Assembly: GCA_913060505.1 (NCBI GenBank)
Contig: CAJXRQ010000023.1
Coordinates: 1-55,306 of the forward strand
Reading direction: 5' to 3'
Length of the DNA stretch: 55,306 nt
From: an uncultured Desulfovibrio sp.
GTDB lineage: Bacteria > Desulfobacterota > Desulfovibrionia > Desulfovibrionales > Desulfovibrionaceae
Every line of letters begins with the position of its first letter. Positions within the stretch are counted from its first letter, which is position 1. The notes under the pieces were generated by a model. It did not search any database and was not told where the DNA came from. It saw only the letters and a list, made by a program, of their open reading frames with translations. The translations under genes and the position numbers were made by a program. This document shows, piece after piece, positions 55,193 to 55,306 of the stretch.

Positions 55193-55306
55193 ATGGATCA
55201 AATGGATTACGCCCTCAAGATAGTGGAGACGCAGGCTGGAGTCAGGCCGATGAGTGCCGACGAGGCTTGCCAAATGGTCAAGAGCCTGAGCGATGGGCTC
55301 CAAGAG
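55193..55306 (+). CDS. MucR/Ros-family regulator, N-terminal part (cut by window edge)
   Basis: 38 codons from ATG 55193 after AAGGAG. The sequence DYALKIVETQAGVRPMSADE resembles the N-terminus of MucR-family zinc-finger regulators, in which (A/L)xIVxAQAxVRxM is conserved. The zinc finger would lie beyond the window. Identification rests on this N-terminus only. Confidence 0.6.
   Translation, partial: MDQMDYALKIVETQAGVRPMSADEACQMVKSLSDGLQE

Overview
The window reads as one contig from a Gram-negative, anaerobic, sulfite-respiring bacterium of the Desulfovibrio / Pseudodesulfovibrio type. Pointers are a glycyl-radical sulfonate lyase with its radical-SAM activase, TRAP transport, many sigma-54 controls, a CCG-type lactate/glycolate oxidoreductase, type I-E CRISPR repeats and a MucR-like start at the right edge. 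This is inferred from gene families; no rRNA or other taxonomic marker is present.

Layout. 1-4.4 kb: two tandem YkvI-like membrane proteins (the first cut by the window edge) and a fused FAD/Fe-S oxidoreductase. 4.4-10.3 kb: a sparse stretch of small envelope proteins (Sel1-like, MORN-repeat, a one-TM protein), an unknown protein and an alpha/beta hydrolase, with type I-E CRISPR repeats on both sides of the last two and no cas genes. 10.5-12.0 kb: arsR-acr3 arsenite resistance.

12.1-26.0 kb: an organosulfonate locus. A PAS-type sigma-54 activator, a TauE/SafE permease, a glycyl radical enzyme (GRE) and its activase, an odd amidohydrolase-fold protein, a DctPQM TRAP transporter, an aldo/keto reductase and a chemoreceptor. 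The GRE carries the isethionate-lyase residues R, Q, W, C, E and R at a constant offset of 7 from the published numbering, with one pocket change (F to I). Three -24/-12 promoters and five copies of a palindrome close to GTTGCA-N4-TGCAAC tie the locus into one proposed regulon: import, C-S cleavage releasing sulfite, carbonyl reduction and chemotaxis.

26.2-52.6 kb: three cargo modules of 8-10 kb, every gene on the minus strand, bounded by four diverged copies of one repeat. The repeat contains the 3' half of a tRNA-Thr(CGT)-like gene, in three copies the tRNA's terminator, and flanking GTATAC palindromes. Module 1 is a two-component system with RND efflux. Module 2 is asparaginase, an NhaC-family antiporter, aspartase and a sigma-54 two-component pair. 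Module 3 is a PchR-like regulator, an ABC transporter fused to a catalytically dead M1 peptidase, a TonB receptor and two DUF4198-like periplasmic proteins. No integrase lies in the window. I read this as serial insertion at a tRNA 3' end.

52.7-55.3 kb: a DUF4143 ATPase, a decayed contact-dependent inhibition (CDI) toxin tail with an intact-looking immunity gene, further CdiA debris, and the start of a MucR-family regulator. All functions are from reading sequence and remembered family knowledge; no searches were run.
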